From contig DATESZ010000218.1 in NCBI GenBank assembly GCA_035283845.1, forward strand, positions 1 through 22,102: a stretch of 22,102 nucleotides of DNA, read 5' to 3'. How positions within the stretch are numbered: position 1 is the first letter of the stretch; each line of letters opens with the position of its first letter. The position numbers and the translations under genes are program-made. The DNA comes from DATESZ01 sp035283845. GTDB lineage: Bacteria > Desulfobacterota > Syntrophia > Syntrophales > JACQWR01. Under the pieces are notes generated by a model. It saw only the letters and a list, made by a program, of their open reading frames with translations. It made no database searches and was not told the DNA's origin. This document shows, piece by piece, positions 6,888-15,142 of the stretch.

Positions 6888-7687
6888 CAACGACTTTTCC
6901 AGCGCTAAAAGAGTTTCAAAAAGCAATTACGGCTCTTAGAACTATCGATGCACCGTATGAGCTTATAAAGCCAAACCCTGCACTGGCCCTCGTCGCGTTT
7001 CCGGCACTCGTCATGAGCCGGGAAGTGCGAAGCAGTTTGGAAGAGATGGCGCCGGACATCGTTTTTTCAGGATGGGTCGATTACCGCGCAGCCACGGCAG
7101 AAATGCCCGATGGTCCGGAACCGGAAGCGGCTGACCGATGCGAATGTTTCCAGCGCGCGACCATCATGGTGCTTGGCCCCTGTGTCGCCGATGAAACGAA
7201 GATTCGGATCATCACGCACTTGGAAGGAGATCTGGGTCCTATCCTGCCTTACCTGAATGCGGTAATTCCGCAAGCATCGTATACACCCGCTACGGAAACA
7301 CTTACCGTCATGGACGGCTACCGGATGATTGCCCTCTACCGGCAGCGCATCACGATTGCCAAGGCAGACGAGATTGTGGATAGCTGGCTGACGCTCGAGC
7401 GCATTCGCAGACTTGCCTTGAAGACCTGGACAGATCGCAGCCAAATAGAACCCTGCTTTAAAACAAGAAGGCGACCACCGGCCATTGAGATTTTTAAGCG
7501 CCTTCCCGGTACCAACTGCGGCTTATGCGGCGAGCCAACCTGTCTCGCGTTTGCCGTGAGGGTCTGGTCGGGGGAAGCCTCCGTAAGGACTTGTCCTCCT
7601 GTCTTTCAGGAAGGCGGAGGCTACTCACAGTTACGAGAGCCATTGTTCGAAATATGTGCCGGGATGGGGATAGCGGCTGTTGAATAA
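6869..7687 (+). CDS. [4Fe-4S]-binding protein of the arsenic cluster (CFeSP-type Fe-S domain)
   Basis: From the ATG at 6869 the protein has 272 residues; the ATG at 6854 would add five. Three parts can be seen. An N-terminal alpha/beta segment (to about 75) reads ALRTIDAPYELIKPNPALAL and later FSGWVDYRA. A middle domain (about 85-200) contains LGPILPYLNAVIPQASYTP and ITIAKADEIVDSW. The C-terminal Fe-S motif LPGTNCGLCGEPTCLAFAV has the pattern CX2CX4CX16C, as in the large subunit of the corrinoid Fe-S protein and related 4Fe-4S proteins. Similar proteins accompany ars genes in anaerobes, but I know of no tested function. Its 5' end abuts the hgcA-like remnant, so the true promoter and start may have been lost or rearranged. 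Confidence 0.75.
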   Translation: MSNDLLTTTFPALKEFQKAITALRTIDAPYELIKPNPALALVAFPALVMSREVRSSLEEMAPDIVFSGWVDYRAATAEMPDGPEPEAADRCECFQRATIMVLGPCVADETKIRIITHLEGDLGPILPYLNAVIPQASYTPATETLTVMDGYRMIALYRQRITIAKADEIVDSWLTLERIRRLALKTWTDRSQIEPCFKTRRRPPAIEIFKRLPGTNCGLCGEPTCLAFAVRVWSGEASVRTCPPVFQEGGGYSQLREPLFEICAGMGIAAVE

Positions 7688-7694
7688 TTTTTTC

Positions 7695-7730
7695 TTGACA
7701 AGCAATTGGCTTATTGGCATATTAACCAAC
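7695..7730 (+). promoter_or_regulatory. cfa promoter with ArsR2-type operator (site A)
   Basis: TTGACA (7695-7700) and a -10-like CATATT (7718-7723) are 17 bp apart. Overlapping the -10 is the imperfect palindrome ATTGGC-ATATTA-ACCAAC (7713-7730), with an extra TTGGC half-site at 7706. The palindrome matches in arm sequence and 6-bp spacing the sites at 8987-9004 and 9361-9380. Confidence 0.65.
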
Positions 7731-7782
7731 AATGGTGGGCAGAAATAAAAAGTGTTATTAAATATTAGACGCGAGGCTGGAA

Positions 7783-8898
7783 ATGAATGGACAAGCGAAA
7801 ATAATCGAACAATTGCTTTCCAAAACCGGCGTCCGGGTCAACGGCCCCAATCCCTGGGACATCCGGGTGCAGGACGAACGACTTTACTCCCGCCTGCTGA
7901 AAGACGGCAGTCGCGGACTGGGCGAATCTTACATGGAGGGTTGGTGGGACTGTTTCCGGATTGATGGATTCATCTGCCGGCTTCTCGGGGAAAAGCTGGA
8001 GGAGAAAATCAAAGGAACCCTGCAAACTCTCTTGCTTTATCTCTCAGCCCGGCTTTTCAATCTCCAGTCGCCGGCCCGGGCGAAGATCATCGCCCGCAGA
8101 CACTACGATCTCGGCAACGATCTTTTTTTCTCCTTTCTTGATCCCTACAAGCAGTACAGTTGCGCCTACTTTGAAGGAACGGACGACCTGGTGGAAGCCC
8201 AGCGGAAAAAGCTGGAACTCATCTGTCGCAAAATCAATCTTCAGCCTCAAGATCATGTTCTGGATATCGGCTGCGGCTGGGGCGGCTTCGCGCGCTACTC
8301 CGCCGAAACGCACGGCTGCACCGTAACGGCTGTCAATATCTCGGAGGAACAAGTCCGGCATGCCCGTGAATTTTGCAAAGACCTGCCCGTGACCTACCTC
8401 CATGAGGACTACCGGCAAATCCGGGGAAGCTTCGATAAGATCGTATCCGTCGGCATGTTCGAACATGTGAGGCAGAAAAACTACCGGACTTTCATGAAAA
8501 TTGCCCATCGTTGTCTGAAAGAGGGAGGAATCTTTCTGCTCCACACCATCGGCGGCCATGTCTCCCTGGTAAGCGGCGATCCCTGGATCGACCGGTATAT
8601 TTTCCCCAATGGGACGCTGCCCAGTATTGCCCAGATCGCCAAAGCCGTAGAAAACCTCTTTGTGATCGAAGATATCCATAATCTGTCTCCTCACTACGAA
8701 AAAACCCTTCGAGCCTGGAACGACCGCTTCCAGAAGGCATGGCCCGGCCTCGCGGAGAAATTTGACCGGATGTTCAAAAGAATGTGGGAATACTACCTGC
8801 TCTCCTGCGCCGGCGCCTTTTGCGCCAGACACATCCAGGTCTGGCAGATCATCATGACCAAGGAGGGCGTAGAGCAACCAGTATGCCGACTCACATAA
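7783..8898 (+). CDS. cfa: Cyclopropane-fatty-acyl-phospholipid synthase
   Basis: This 371-residue SAM-dependent methyltransferase adds a methylene bridge to unsaturated acyl chains of membrane phospholipids. Family features include RRHYDLGNDLFFSFLD, YSCAYFEG (conserved Cys), the SAM-binding motif VLDIGCGWGGFARYS (about residues 162-176), SVGMFEHVRQKNY (catalytic Glu), FLLHTIGG (His), IFPNGTLPS and YYLLSCAGAF near the C-terminus. Length is typical and all motifs known from E. coli Cfa appear intact. The ATG at 7783 is preceded by GAGGCTGG, a moderate SD. The gene has its own promoter with an operator shared with the neighbouring ArsR-family gene, so membrane cyclopropanation is probably induced by that regulator's metal or metalloid signal. 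Confidence 0.93.
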   Translation: MNGQAKIIEQLLSKTGVRVNGPNPWDIRVQDERLYSRLLKDGSRGLGESYMEGWWDCFRIDGFICRLLGEKLEEKIKGTLQTLLLYLSARLFNLQSPARAKIIARRHYDLGNDLFFSFLDPYKQYSCAYFEGTDDLVEAQRKKLELICRKINLQPQDHVLDIGCGWGGFARYSAETHGCTVTAVNISEEQVRHAREFCKDLPVTYLHEDYRQIRGSFDKIVSVGMFEHVRQKNYRTFMKIAHRCLKEGGIFLLHTIGGHVSLVSGDPWIDRYIFPNGTLPSIAQIAKAVENLFVIEDIHNLSPHYEKTLRAWNDRFQKAWPGLAEKFDRMFKRMWEYYLLSCAGAFCARHIQVWQIIMTKEGVEQPVCRLT

Positions 8899-8968
8899 AA
8901 GGGCATCGGGATAAAGAGGTTGCCCGAACTGGTCATGAAGAAATAACGGCATTTTCTAAAAATTGACT

Positions 8969-9004
8969 TTGACAAATTGTTGGCTCGTTGGTATTATAAC
9001 CAAC
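8969..9004 (+). promoter_or_regulatory. arsR2 promoter with perfect operator (site B)
   Basis: TTGACA (8969-8974) and TATTAT (8992-8997) are 17 bp apart, close to sigma-70 consensus. The perfect palindrome GTTGGT-ATTATA-ACCAAC (8987-9004) covers the -10 box, with an extra TTGGC half-site at 8980. This is the arrangement expected for autorepression by the gene that follows. Confidence 0.75.
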
Positions 9005-9022
9005 AAGTAAGGGAGAAACATA

Positions 9023-9340
9023 ATGATCACATTTCAAGAAGCGGAAATCAGAGCAAAGATCATCAAGGCTATGGCGCACCCCGTGCGGTTGATGATGATT
9101 GAATTTCTGAAAGGCGGCGAACGTTCCTTTTCAGAAATGTTTGATCTTTTTAAGCTTGATAAATCAACGGTTTCAAAACATTTGCTGGTCATGAAGGAAG
9201 CCGGCATAGTTTCCTCCCGCAAGGAAGGCATGGATATGATCTATACTCTTGATGTCCCCTGTATAACGGACTTTTTCAGTTGTGTAACGGCGGTCATCGA
9301 AAGCAAGGTCAAGAAACACCAAGCATGTCTGTGCAAATAG
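9023..9340 (+). CDS. ArsR/SmtB-family repressor (second, different type)
   Basis: This 105-residue winged-helix protein has AMAHPVRLMMIEFLKGGE at the start, the HTH FKLDKSTVSKHLLVMKEAG, and a wing with SSRKEGMDMIYTL. It lacks the ELCVCD motif of the first ArsR. Its Cys residues are in the C-terminal part instead (VPC, FFSC and the tail ACLCK), a layout seen in ArsR proteins whose trivalent arsenic site was built elsewhere, for example on the dimerisation helix. The inducer is therefore unknown. GGGAG lies 8 nt before the ATG. It sits between cfa and a CxxC thioredoxin-like gene, and its promoter shares an operator with both. Confidence 0.87.
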   Translation: MITFQEAEIRAKIIKAMAHPVRLMMIEFLKGGERSFSEMFDLFKLDKSTVSKHLLVMKEAGIVSSRKEGMDMIYTLDVPCITDFFSCVTAVIESKVKKHQACLCK

Positions 9341-9360
9341 TTATTTTTTTTATAGCCAAC

Positions 9361-9380
9361 TATTGGCCAAGTTGCCAATA
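9361..9380 (+). promoter_or_regulatory. ArsR2-type operator before the thioredoxin-like gene (site C)
   Basis: TATTGGC-CAAGTT-GCCAATA is a perfect palindrome with 7-bp arms and the same 6-bp spacer as the sites before cfa and arsR2. Further half-sites flank it (CCAAC at 9356, GCCAA at 9382). It starts 20 nt after arsR2. I see no clear -35/-10 pair, so it may modulate read-through or a weak promoter. Confidence 0.65.
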
Positions 9381-9415
9381 TGCCAAGGTTAAAATGTGAT
9401 AAGGAAGACAATATC

Positions 9416-9655
9416 ATGGAAATCAAGATATTAGGACCAGGATGCGCAAGCTGTCATAAGATGGAGGAAATGGCAATAGCTGCGGCAAAGGAGTTGGGCA
9501 TAGAGGCAAGGATCGAAAAAATTTCGGAGATTCAGGAGATTATGAAATATACGATGTCAACGCCGGGACTTGTGGTGAACGGGAAACTCAAGTGTTCGGG
9601 AAAACCTTTGCCTGGCATTGAGAAAGTAAAAGCACTGATCAAGGAAGAGGTTTAG
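9416..9655 (+). CDS. Thioredoxin-like redox-active disulfide protein (small, CxxC)
   Basis: This 79-residue protein starts at ATG 9416, preceded by AAGGAAG. The N-terminal strand and active site are MEIKILGPGCASCHKME (C10 and C13), with the thioredoxin-fold cis-Pro region STPGLVVNGKLKCSG and a third Cys in KCSG. It fits the 'redox-active disulfide protein 2' / thioredoxin_3 family of about 75-80 residues. These small proteins are often next to ArsP/UPF0718 permeases and ArsR regulators. A role in reducing or delivering a thiol-bound metalloid is plausible, but is inference. The next gene, an ArsP-type permease, is 118 nt downstream with no obvious separate promoter. Confidence 0.88.
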   Translation: MEIKILGPGCASCHKMEEMAIAAAKELGIEARIEKISEIQEIMKYTMSTPGLVVNGKLKCSGKPLPGIEKVKALIKEEV

Positions 9656-9773
9656 GCATACAGCATCTATCATGGCTTTTCGAAATTCCTGTAGCGAAAA
9701 CACAATTTGGGATGTCGGTACTGTTTACGCGTAATAGCGGGGCACATAGCTCCGGAAACCAGGAGGTGAGAAG

Positions 9774-10892
9774 TTGAATAACGTTAATGAAACTTGTGGG
9801 TGCGGCACTGCAACCTGCTTGATGAAGGAAGAAAAACCCGCCGGCGTGCGGCGCTGCCTGGCGTTCCTTTTGCCGGGCCTCATCCTCTGGGGACTGGTTT
9901 ATCATTTTCTCGCGCCTGCGGCAAGCTGGCTTACCTATTCCCTGCTCCGTCTGACGCCGAAGACCCATCTCGCCTCGGCTGTCGATTTCTTCATATTTGA
10001 GGTTCCGAAAGTATTGATGCTCCTCACCCTTGTGGTCTTCGGCGTGGGGATTATTCGCTCTTTCTTTACGCCCGAACGCACCCGGAAGATGCTGGCCGGG
10101 AAAAAGGAATTCTTCGGCAACGTGCTTGCCGGAACATTGGGCATCGTCACTCCTTTTTGTTCCTGCTCGGCCGTGCCGCTTTTCATCGGATTCGTCACCA
10201 CTGGCGTCCCGCTCGGCGTCACCTTGTCTTTCCTGATCTCGGCGCCGATGGTGAATGAAATTGCCCTGGTGCTTCTCTACGGGCTTTTCGGCTGGAAAGT
10301 AGCAGCTATTTATTTAAGCACCGGCCTCGTGATCGCCATCATTTCCGGCTGGGTAATCGGCCGACTGGGCATGGAACGGCACGTCGAGGAATGGGTCTAT
10401 GAAACGCCGCTGGGCATGGTCGACGGAGAGGAAGAGAAAATTTCCGGGGCCATGCGGATAAGGTATGGTCTGGATGCGGTGCGCGAGATCATGGGAAAGG
10501 TCTGTCCCTATGTGATGGCAGGGATTGCCGTGGGCGCCGGCATCCACGGTTACGTGCCGGAAGGCGTCATGGCCGGCATCATGGGCAAACAGTGGTGGGC
10601 CGTCCCCGCTTCAGTGCTTCTGGGCATTCCCATGTATTCCAACGCCGCTGGAATCATTCCCGTGGTGCAGGCGCTTCTCGGCAAGGGTGCAGCGCTGGGA
10701 ACGGTGCTGGCCTTCATGATGGCGGTGATCGCCCTTTCCCTGCCGGAGTTCATCATCTTGCGCAAAGTCCTGAAGCCAAGCCTGATTGCCGTGGTCATCG
10801 GCGTGGTGGGGGTCGGCATCATGACGGTCGGTTATCTGTTCAATGCCCTGCCCCTCCGGAAGATTGTGGAAACGGGATTTTCACATATGTGA
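9774..10892 (+). CDS. arsP: ArsP/UPF0718-family permease (probable organoarsenical efflux)
   Basis: This 372-residue membrane protein has about 8-10 helices. It carries the UPF0718 (DUF318) hallmark TPFCSCSAVPLFIGF with its Cys pair (about residues 123-137), SAPMVNEIALVLLYGLFGW, and the second repeat GIPMYSNAAGIIPVVQAL. The N-terminus is Cys-rich (CGCGTATC). Characterised ArsP proteins export trivalent organoarsenicals such as methylarsenite and roxarsone(III); other members are untested. The start is a TTG at 9774 directly after a perfect AGGAGGTGA SD, while the first ATG is 16 codons further on. It ends the ArsR2 cluster and probably shares its control. Confidence 0.85.
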   Translation: MNNVNETCGCGTATCLMKEEKPAGVRRCLAFLLPGLILWGLVYHFLAPAASWLTYSLLRLTPKTHLASAVDFFIFEVPKVLMLLTLVVFGVGIIRSFFTPERTRKMLAGKKEFFGNVLAGTLGIVTPFCSCSAVPLFIGFVTTGVPLGVTLSFLISAPMVNEIALVLLYGLFGWKVAAIYLSTGLVIAIISGWVIGRLGMERHVEEWVYETPLGMVDGEEEKISGAMRIRYGLDAVREIMGKVCPYVMAGIAVGAGIHGYVPEGVMAGIMGKQWWAVPASVLLGIPMYSNAAGIIPVVQALLGKGAALGTVLAFMMAVIALSLPEFIILRKVLKPSLIAVVIGVVGVGIMTVGYLFNALPLRKIVETGFSHM

Positions 10893-10983
10893 GCAAACGG
10901 AGAGACAGGAAACGAAAGCTTGCTGAGCTAAAGTTGTCATACTATGTATCGTTGTAGGGTTACTTTTTTTGGAAACATTTTGA

Positions 10984-11012
10984 TTGACAAAAGCCTGACC
11001 TCTGGAGATAAT
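10984..11012 (+). promoter_or_regulatory. Strong sigma-70-type promoter for the molybdoenzyme gene
   Basis: TTGACA (10984-10989) and GATAAT (11007-11012) are 17 bp apart. The -10 lies in a tandem repeat of TCTGGAGATAA (11001 and 11012). The leader to the ATG at 11163 is about 150 nt and contains an inverted pairing of GGAATCC (11051) with GGATTCC (11090), which could form a structured 5' UTR. The rest of 10893-11162 shows nothing else that I recognise. Confidence 0.65.
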
Positions 11013-11162
11013 CTGGAGATAATAGTAACATTTAGGGTGTAACAGCGGAGGAATCCACGGACTAATGGTCCCAAGACCTTCATTTCGAGGATTCCTTGGA
11101 AATGGCAAATTTGGAGGGGTGGTTATGCGAAGGTCTAAACTCATATTAAGGAGGAATCCAAA

Positions 11163-13226
11163 ATGGATGAGAAAATTATAAACACAGTGTGTGGGGTTTG
11201 TGACGCAAATTGCGGGGTTAGGCTTAGGGTTAAGGAAGGTAAGGTAATCAAGGTTGAAGGCCTGAAAGAACATCCGGGAAGTAGAGGGCGTTTGTGCCCC
11301 AAAGGGGCAGTGGCCTTATCTATTGCATATGCTCCTGATCGGCTTACGTATCCCCTAAAGAGAGTTGGAGAGCGAGGTGAGCACAAATGGGCTCGTATCT
11401 CCTGGGACGAGGCCCTGAATATTACAACTGAAAAACTTACCGGGATAAAAAATAAGTACGGAGCTGAGGCCTTCTGTCTCTTTCGTGGTGACGCGCCGGA
11501 CTGGGGGGCGGTTTGGGATTATTGCATAAGGTTTATGAATGTTTTTGGTTCGCCAAATATTACGGGACCGGGACATCAATGTCATGTTCCGCGTGTGGTG
11601 GCCCACCGTCACACTTATGGTGCTTTTATGCCTATAAGCGACTACCGGAATGCCAAGACTATGGTGGAATGGGGTTCTAACTCCATGAACACCAATTTGT
11701 CCCTTTCAGAGGCTATTGAGGGCGCCTTGAAAAATGGGGCCAAATTAATAGTCGTGGATCCCATAAAGACTAAACTGGCTTCAAAAGCAGATATATGGTT
11801 GCAACCCAGGCCGGGAACAGATGGAGCTTTGGCCTTAAGCATGCTTAACGTTATTATCGATGAAGAACTCTATGATAAGGAATTTGTCAAGGACTGGACC
11901 ATTGGGTTTGAGGAATTGGTGCAATTCATCAAGGATTATCCGCCTGAAAGGGGAGAGGAGATAAGCCTGGTCCCTGCCCAATCTATTAAAGAGGCTGCCC
12001 GACTTTACGCTACGAATAAACCTTCCTGCCTCTGGGAGGGCAATGGATTGGATCAACATACCAATGTGGTGCAAACAGTACGCGCCTTAGCAATTCTAAA
12101 GTCGATAACGGGTAATATAGATGTACCTGGTGGAAGCATCTTCCCTCCCCATTTGCGTACAGCCGATATACGAATGAAGGAGAAATTACCGAAAGAAAAG
12201 GCGAAGATAAGATTGGATGGGCATGAACTTTTTTACCCCATGTTTGATATGGTTTCCTATCCTTCAGTCATTGATGCCATGCTAACCGGGGATCCCTATC
12301 CCATAAAGGCTGGAATGGTGATGGGAGGTAATCCCCTGGTTACCCTGGCCAACACGCAGAGGGCCCGGGAGGCTTTCAAGAGATTGGATTTTCTGGTAAA
12401 CATCGATATATTCATGACCCGTACCGGAGAGATAGCCGACCTGGTTCTCCCGGCCGCCACTTACTTTGAAAAGACGGGTCTCACCTTCCGGGGTCTGGCA
12501 GGAGGTTATCTCCTTTTACAACAAAAGGCAGTAGAGATGGAGGAGTGTTGGCCTGATTGGAAGATCCTTTTTGAACTGGCAAAAAGATTGGGCTATGAAA
12601 AGGAATTTCCCTGGAGGGATGTGGAAGAGGCCATTGAAGAGCAGATAAAGCCAAGCGGTCTTACCGTTGAAAAGCTAAAAGAGAGCCCGGAGGGGGTATA
12701 TTATCAGGAAATGAGATATAAAACTTATGAAACTCAAGGTTTCATGACCCCTTCGGGAAAAGTGGAAATCTATTCCAAGACCTTTCAAGAGAAGGGATAT
12801 GACCCCTTACCTGTTTATAAGGAACCATTAGAGAGTCCTTACAGTCAGCCTGAATTAGCCAAGAAATATCCCCTGATTGGAACCAGTGAAGGAAAATCAC
12901 GTGCTTTTGTCCATACGACATCGCGCAACATTCCTTCCTTGCGGAAGTTAGATCCGGAACCCTTGGTTAAGTTACACCCTAAGGATGCAGAAAATTACGG
13001 TATAAAGGATGAAGACCGGGTAAAGGTTAGCTCAGCCAGAGGAAGTATTCAGATGAAGGCCAAGGTGGTAAAGGCAGCTCTACCCGGAGTAGTGGTAATT
13101 CCATGGGGATGGGGTCAGGCCTTACCTGAGGCCAACTTCCACAATCTAACCGATGATATGGCACGTTGCCCCATTTCAGGAGCTACCTCGAGCAGGGCTT
13201 TTTTGTGCGAGATTGAGAAGATTTAG
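11163..13226 (+). CDS. Molybdopterin (bis-MGD) oxidoreductase, DMSO reductase family, cytoplasmic
   Basis: This 687-residue catalytic subunit has the N-terminal [4Fe-4S] motif C10-X2-C13-X3-C17-X27-C45, followed by molybdopterin domains (GDAPDWGAVWDY, VEWGSNSMNTN, VVDPIKTKLASKAD, MGGNPLVTLANT, DLVLPAATYFEK). A C-terminal dinucleotide-binding domain contains VKLHPKDAENYGI and PISGATSSRAFLCEI. C140 in GPGHQCHVPR is in the place of the usual Mo/W ligand. There is no Tat signal, so it should stay in the cytoplasm. No electron-transfer or membrane subunit is nearby, and the substrate cannot be assigned. The SD AAGGAGG is 6-7 nt before the ATG. Base composition is clearly AT-richer than its neighbours and codons end in A/T more often, suggesting a separate origin. 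Confidence 0.9.
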   Translation: MDEKIINTVCGVCDANCGVRLRVKEGKVIKVEGLKEHPGSRGRLCPKGAVALSIAYAPDRLTYPLKRVGERGEHKWARISWDEALNITTEKLTGIKNKYGAEAFCLFRGDAPDWGAVWDYCIRFMNVFGSPNITGPGHQCHVPRVVAHRHTYGAFMPISDYRNAKTMVEWGSNSMNTNLSLSEAIEGALKNGAKLIVVDPIKTKLASKADIWLQPRPGTDGALALSMLNVIIDEELYDKEFVKDWTIGFEELVQFIKDYPPERGEEISLVPAQSIKEAARLYATNKPSCLWEGNGLDQHTNVVQTVRALAILKSITGNIDVPGGSIFPPHLRTADIRMKEKLPKEKAKIRLDGHELFYPMFDMVSYPSVIDAMLTGDPYPIKAGMVMGGNPLVTLANTQRAREAFKRLDFLVNIDIFMTRTGEIADLVLPAATYFEKTGLTFRGLAGGYLLLQQKAVEMEECWPDWKILFELAKRLGYEKEFPWRDVEEAIEEQIKPSGLTVEKLKESPEGVYYQEMRYKTYETQGFMTPSGKVEIYSKTFQEKGYDPLPVYKEPLESPYSQPELAKKYPLIGTSEGKSRAFVHTTSRNIPSLRKLDPEPLVKLHPKDAENYGIKDEDRVKVSSARGSIQMKAKVVKAALPGVVVIPWGWGQALPEANFHNLTDDMARCPISGATSSRAFLCEIEKI

Positions 13227-13264
13227 TTAAGAAATTTCGCAAAGCGCGTCAAAACCGAAGGAGC

Positions 13265-13720
13265 TCACTCCAGGACCAGGACATGGGCGGTCATGTCCTG
13301 GGGAATGTCGAGGGACAGCAATGTAAGAACAGTCGGGGCAATGTCCGAAAGCTTTCGACGGCTTAGGAGCCCTTAGCCCGGGGAATCATTGGCAATGTAG
13401 ATGCACCCGACGGGAAACGTCGTATGGCTTGTCCTGACCATGCCGGTCTTGTAGTCGATCATCTGCTCGGCGTTCCCGTGATCTGCCGTCACCAGCACAT
13501 GGGCGTTGAGTTCAAGCAGCCGGTTGACGACCTTCCCCACACAATGGTCAACAATTTCGATAGCTTTCCTCGCCGCCTCGAAATCGCTCGTATGCCCCAC
13601 CATATCCCCGTTTGCCAGGTTAAGGAGGATGAAGGCATAGGGGTTGTTCGTAAGCCGGGCGAGCAGCGCCTCGGTAACGGCATAGGCTTCCATCTCCGGG
13701 TGACTGGCAAAAGTCGCTTA
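13265..13720 (-). pseudogene. gpmI: gpmI (cofactor-independent phosphoglycerate mutase) C-terminal fragment, decayed
   Basis: On the minus strand one frame runs from about 13717 (ATFASHPEMEAYAVTEALL) through NLANGDMVGHTSDF and LVTADHGNAEQM to RKLSDIAPTVLTLL and a TGA at 13265-13267. This is the last 150 or so residues of the roughly 510-residue mutase, including the GDMVGH and ADHGN metal-site motifs. The frame is interrupted by TAA at 13373-13375 (after NDSPG), and the N-terminal two thirds are missing. A TAA sits right at the 5' junction. The fragment ends 10 nt before the ATG of the sigma-54 activator, so a rearrangement breakpoint lies there. Confidence 0.85.
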
Positions 13721-13730
13721 GAATCCAAAC

Positions 13731-15071
13731 ATGAAGATGAAACCAAAATACCCTGACTTCTTTCAGACAATTCTCGACAGCATTGCGGACGGTGTCTTCA
13801 CGACAGACAAGAACCGCCGGATTACGTCCTTCAACCGCGCGGCGGAGCGGATCACGGGATTCAGGCGTGAAGAGGCCATCGGCAAGCCATGCTACGAGGT
13901 TTTTCACGCCAGTATCTGTCAGAATGCCTGCGCCTTGGAGGAGGCGTTGAAAACGGGCATCGAGGTTATCGACCGCCCGCTGAATATTATTAATAACGTA
14001 GGGAAAACGGTTCCGATCAGCGTCAGCGCTTCCGCGCTCAGCGACGGAAGCAAAAAGGTCATCGGTGGCGTTGAGACTTTCCGCGACCTTTCGGCTATCG
14101 AGGCACTAAAAAAGGAAATACAAAAGCAATATACGTTTGAGGACATCGTCAGTAAAAACCGGGAAATTCAAAAGATATTCAATATCCTGCCCGACATGGC
14201 CGAGAGTGACAGCACGGTACTGATTGAAGGACCGAGCGGGTCGGGCAAGGAGTTGTTTGCCAGGGCCATCCACAACCTCAGCGCGAGAAAAAATAAATCC
14301 TACGTGGTCGTTAATTGCGGGGCGCTGCCCGATAACCTGCTCGAGTCCGAACTTTTTGGTTACGAGAAGGGGGCATTCACCGACGCACGTCGCGACAAGC
14401 AGGGCCGATTCACTCTCGCAGAAGGAGGCACGATTTTCCTTGACGAGATCGGTGACTTGTCTCCCATGTTCCAGGTAAAGCTGCTACGGGTGCTCCAGGA
14501 ACATGAGTACGAGCCGCTTGGATCAACAAAGACACTGAAGGCCGACGTGCGTATCATAGCTGCCACCAACCGGAATCTTGCCGGGCAGGTGCGGGACGGG
14601 AAGTTTAGACAGGACTTGTACTATCGTCTAAATGTCCTTCGCATTGAACTTCCTCCCCTTGCCCGTCGCCGTGAGGACATTCCACTGCTTATTGATCATT
14701 TCATCACTGAATTTAATTTGAAACGTAATAAAAAAATCATCGGCGTCTCAGATGATGTGCTGGATTTTCTGATGCGCTATATGTTCCCTGGCAATGTACG
14801 TGAACTTGTGAATATTATCGAGCACGCCTTTGTTCTGTGCCATGAAAAAGTCATCGACATGAGGCACCTGCCGCCGGAAATCAGCGAGTTATCCGTCGAG
14901 ATGAGACCATTACCGGCAGAGGGTATTTCACCCCTCGATGCCGCTGAAAAAACTGCAATTGAAGAAGCCCTCATAAAACATTCCGGCGCCCGCGCGGCGG
15001 CGGCTCACGACCTGGGCATCAGCACCGTCACCCTCTGGCGGAAGATGAAGAAATTCCATATCGAACCCTGA
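13731..15071 (+). CDS. Sigma-54-dependent activator with PAS sensor domain
   Basis: This 446-residue protein has a PAS domain (about residues 8-120) with the Cys pattern C54-X8-C63-X3-C67. An AAA+ sigma-54 interaction domain follows (about 140-365), with Walker A GPSGSGKE (about 167-174), the sigma-54 contact loop GAFTDA (about 214-219), Walker B GTIFLDEIGDL and the R-finger region RQDLYYRLNVL. The C-terminal Fis-type HTH is AAAHDLGISTVTLWRKMKKF. It should activate a sigma-54 promoter from an upstream site; a palindrome and a -24/-12-like promoter lie directly downstream and again at 19655-19792. No SD precedes the ATG, and the upstream sequence is a gpmI fragment, so its native promoter may be lost. 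Its last 11 codons lie inside the duplicated 350-bp segment. Confidence 0.92.
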   Translation: MKMKPKYPDFFQTILDSIADGVFTTDKNRRITSFNRAAERITGFRREEAIGKPCYEVFHASICQNACALEEALKTGIEVIDRPLNIINNVGKTVPISVSASALSDGSKKVIGGVETFRDLSAIEALKKEIQKQYTFEDIVSKNREIQKIFNILPDMAESDSTVLIEGPSGSGKELFARAIHNLSARKNKSYVVVNCGALPDNLLESELFGYEKGAFTDARRDKQGRFTLAEGGTIFLDEIGDLSPMFQVKLLRVLQEHEYEPLGSTKTLKADVRIIAATNRNLAGQVRDGKFRQDLYYRLNVLRIELPPLARRREDIPLLIDHFITEFNLKRNKKIIGVSDDVLDFLMRYMFPGNVRELVNIIEHAFVLCHEKVIDMRHLPPEISELSVEMRPLPAEGISPLDAAEKTAIEEALIKHSGARAAAAHDLGISTVTLWRKMKKFHIEP

Positions 15072-15142
15072 AAACAATCCCCGATATTTCCCTCCATAGA
15101 GCCAACCCGGGCATTTCATAAAAGAAAGCCCTTTCACTGACC

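Noticed and set aside
8044..8952. A 302-codon open frame on the minus strand opposite cfa
   Set aside because: It lies antisense to a complete, motif-rich CFA synthase, has no recognisable domain and is a by-product of the GC-biased codons of the real gene.
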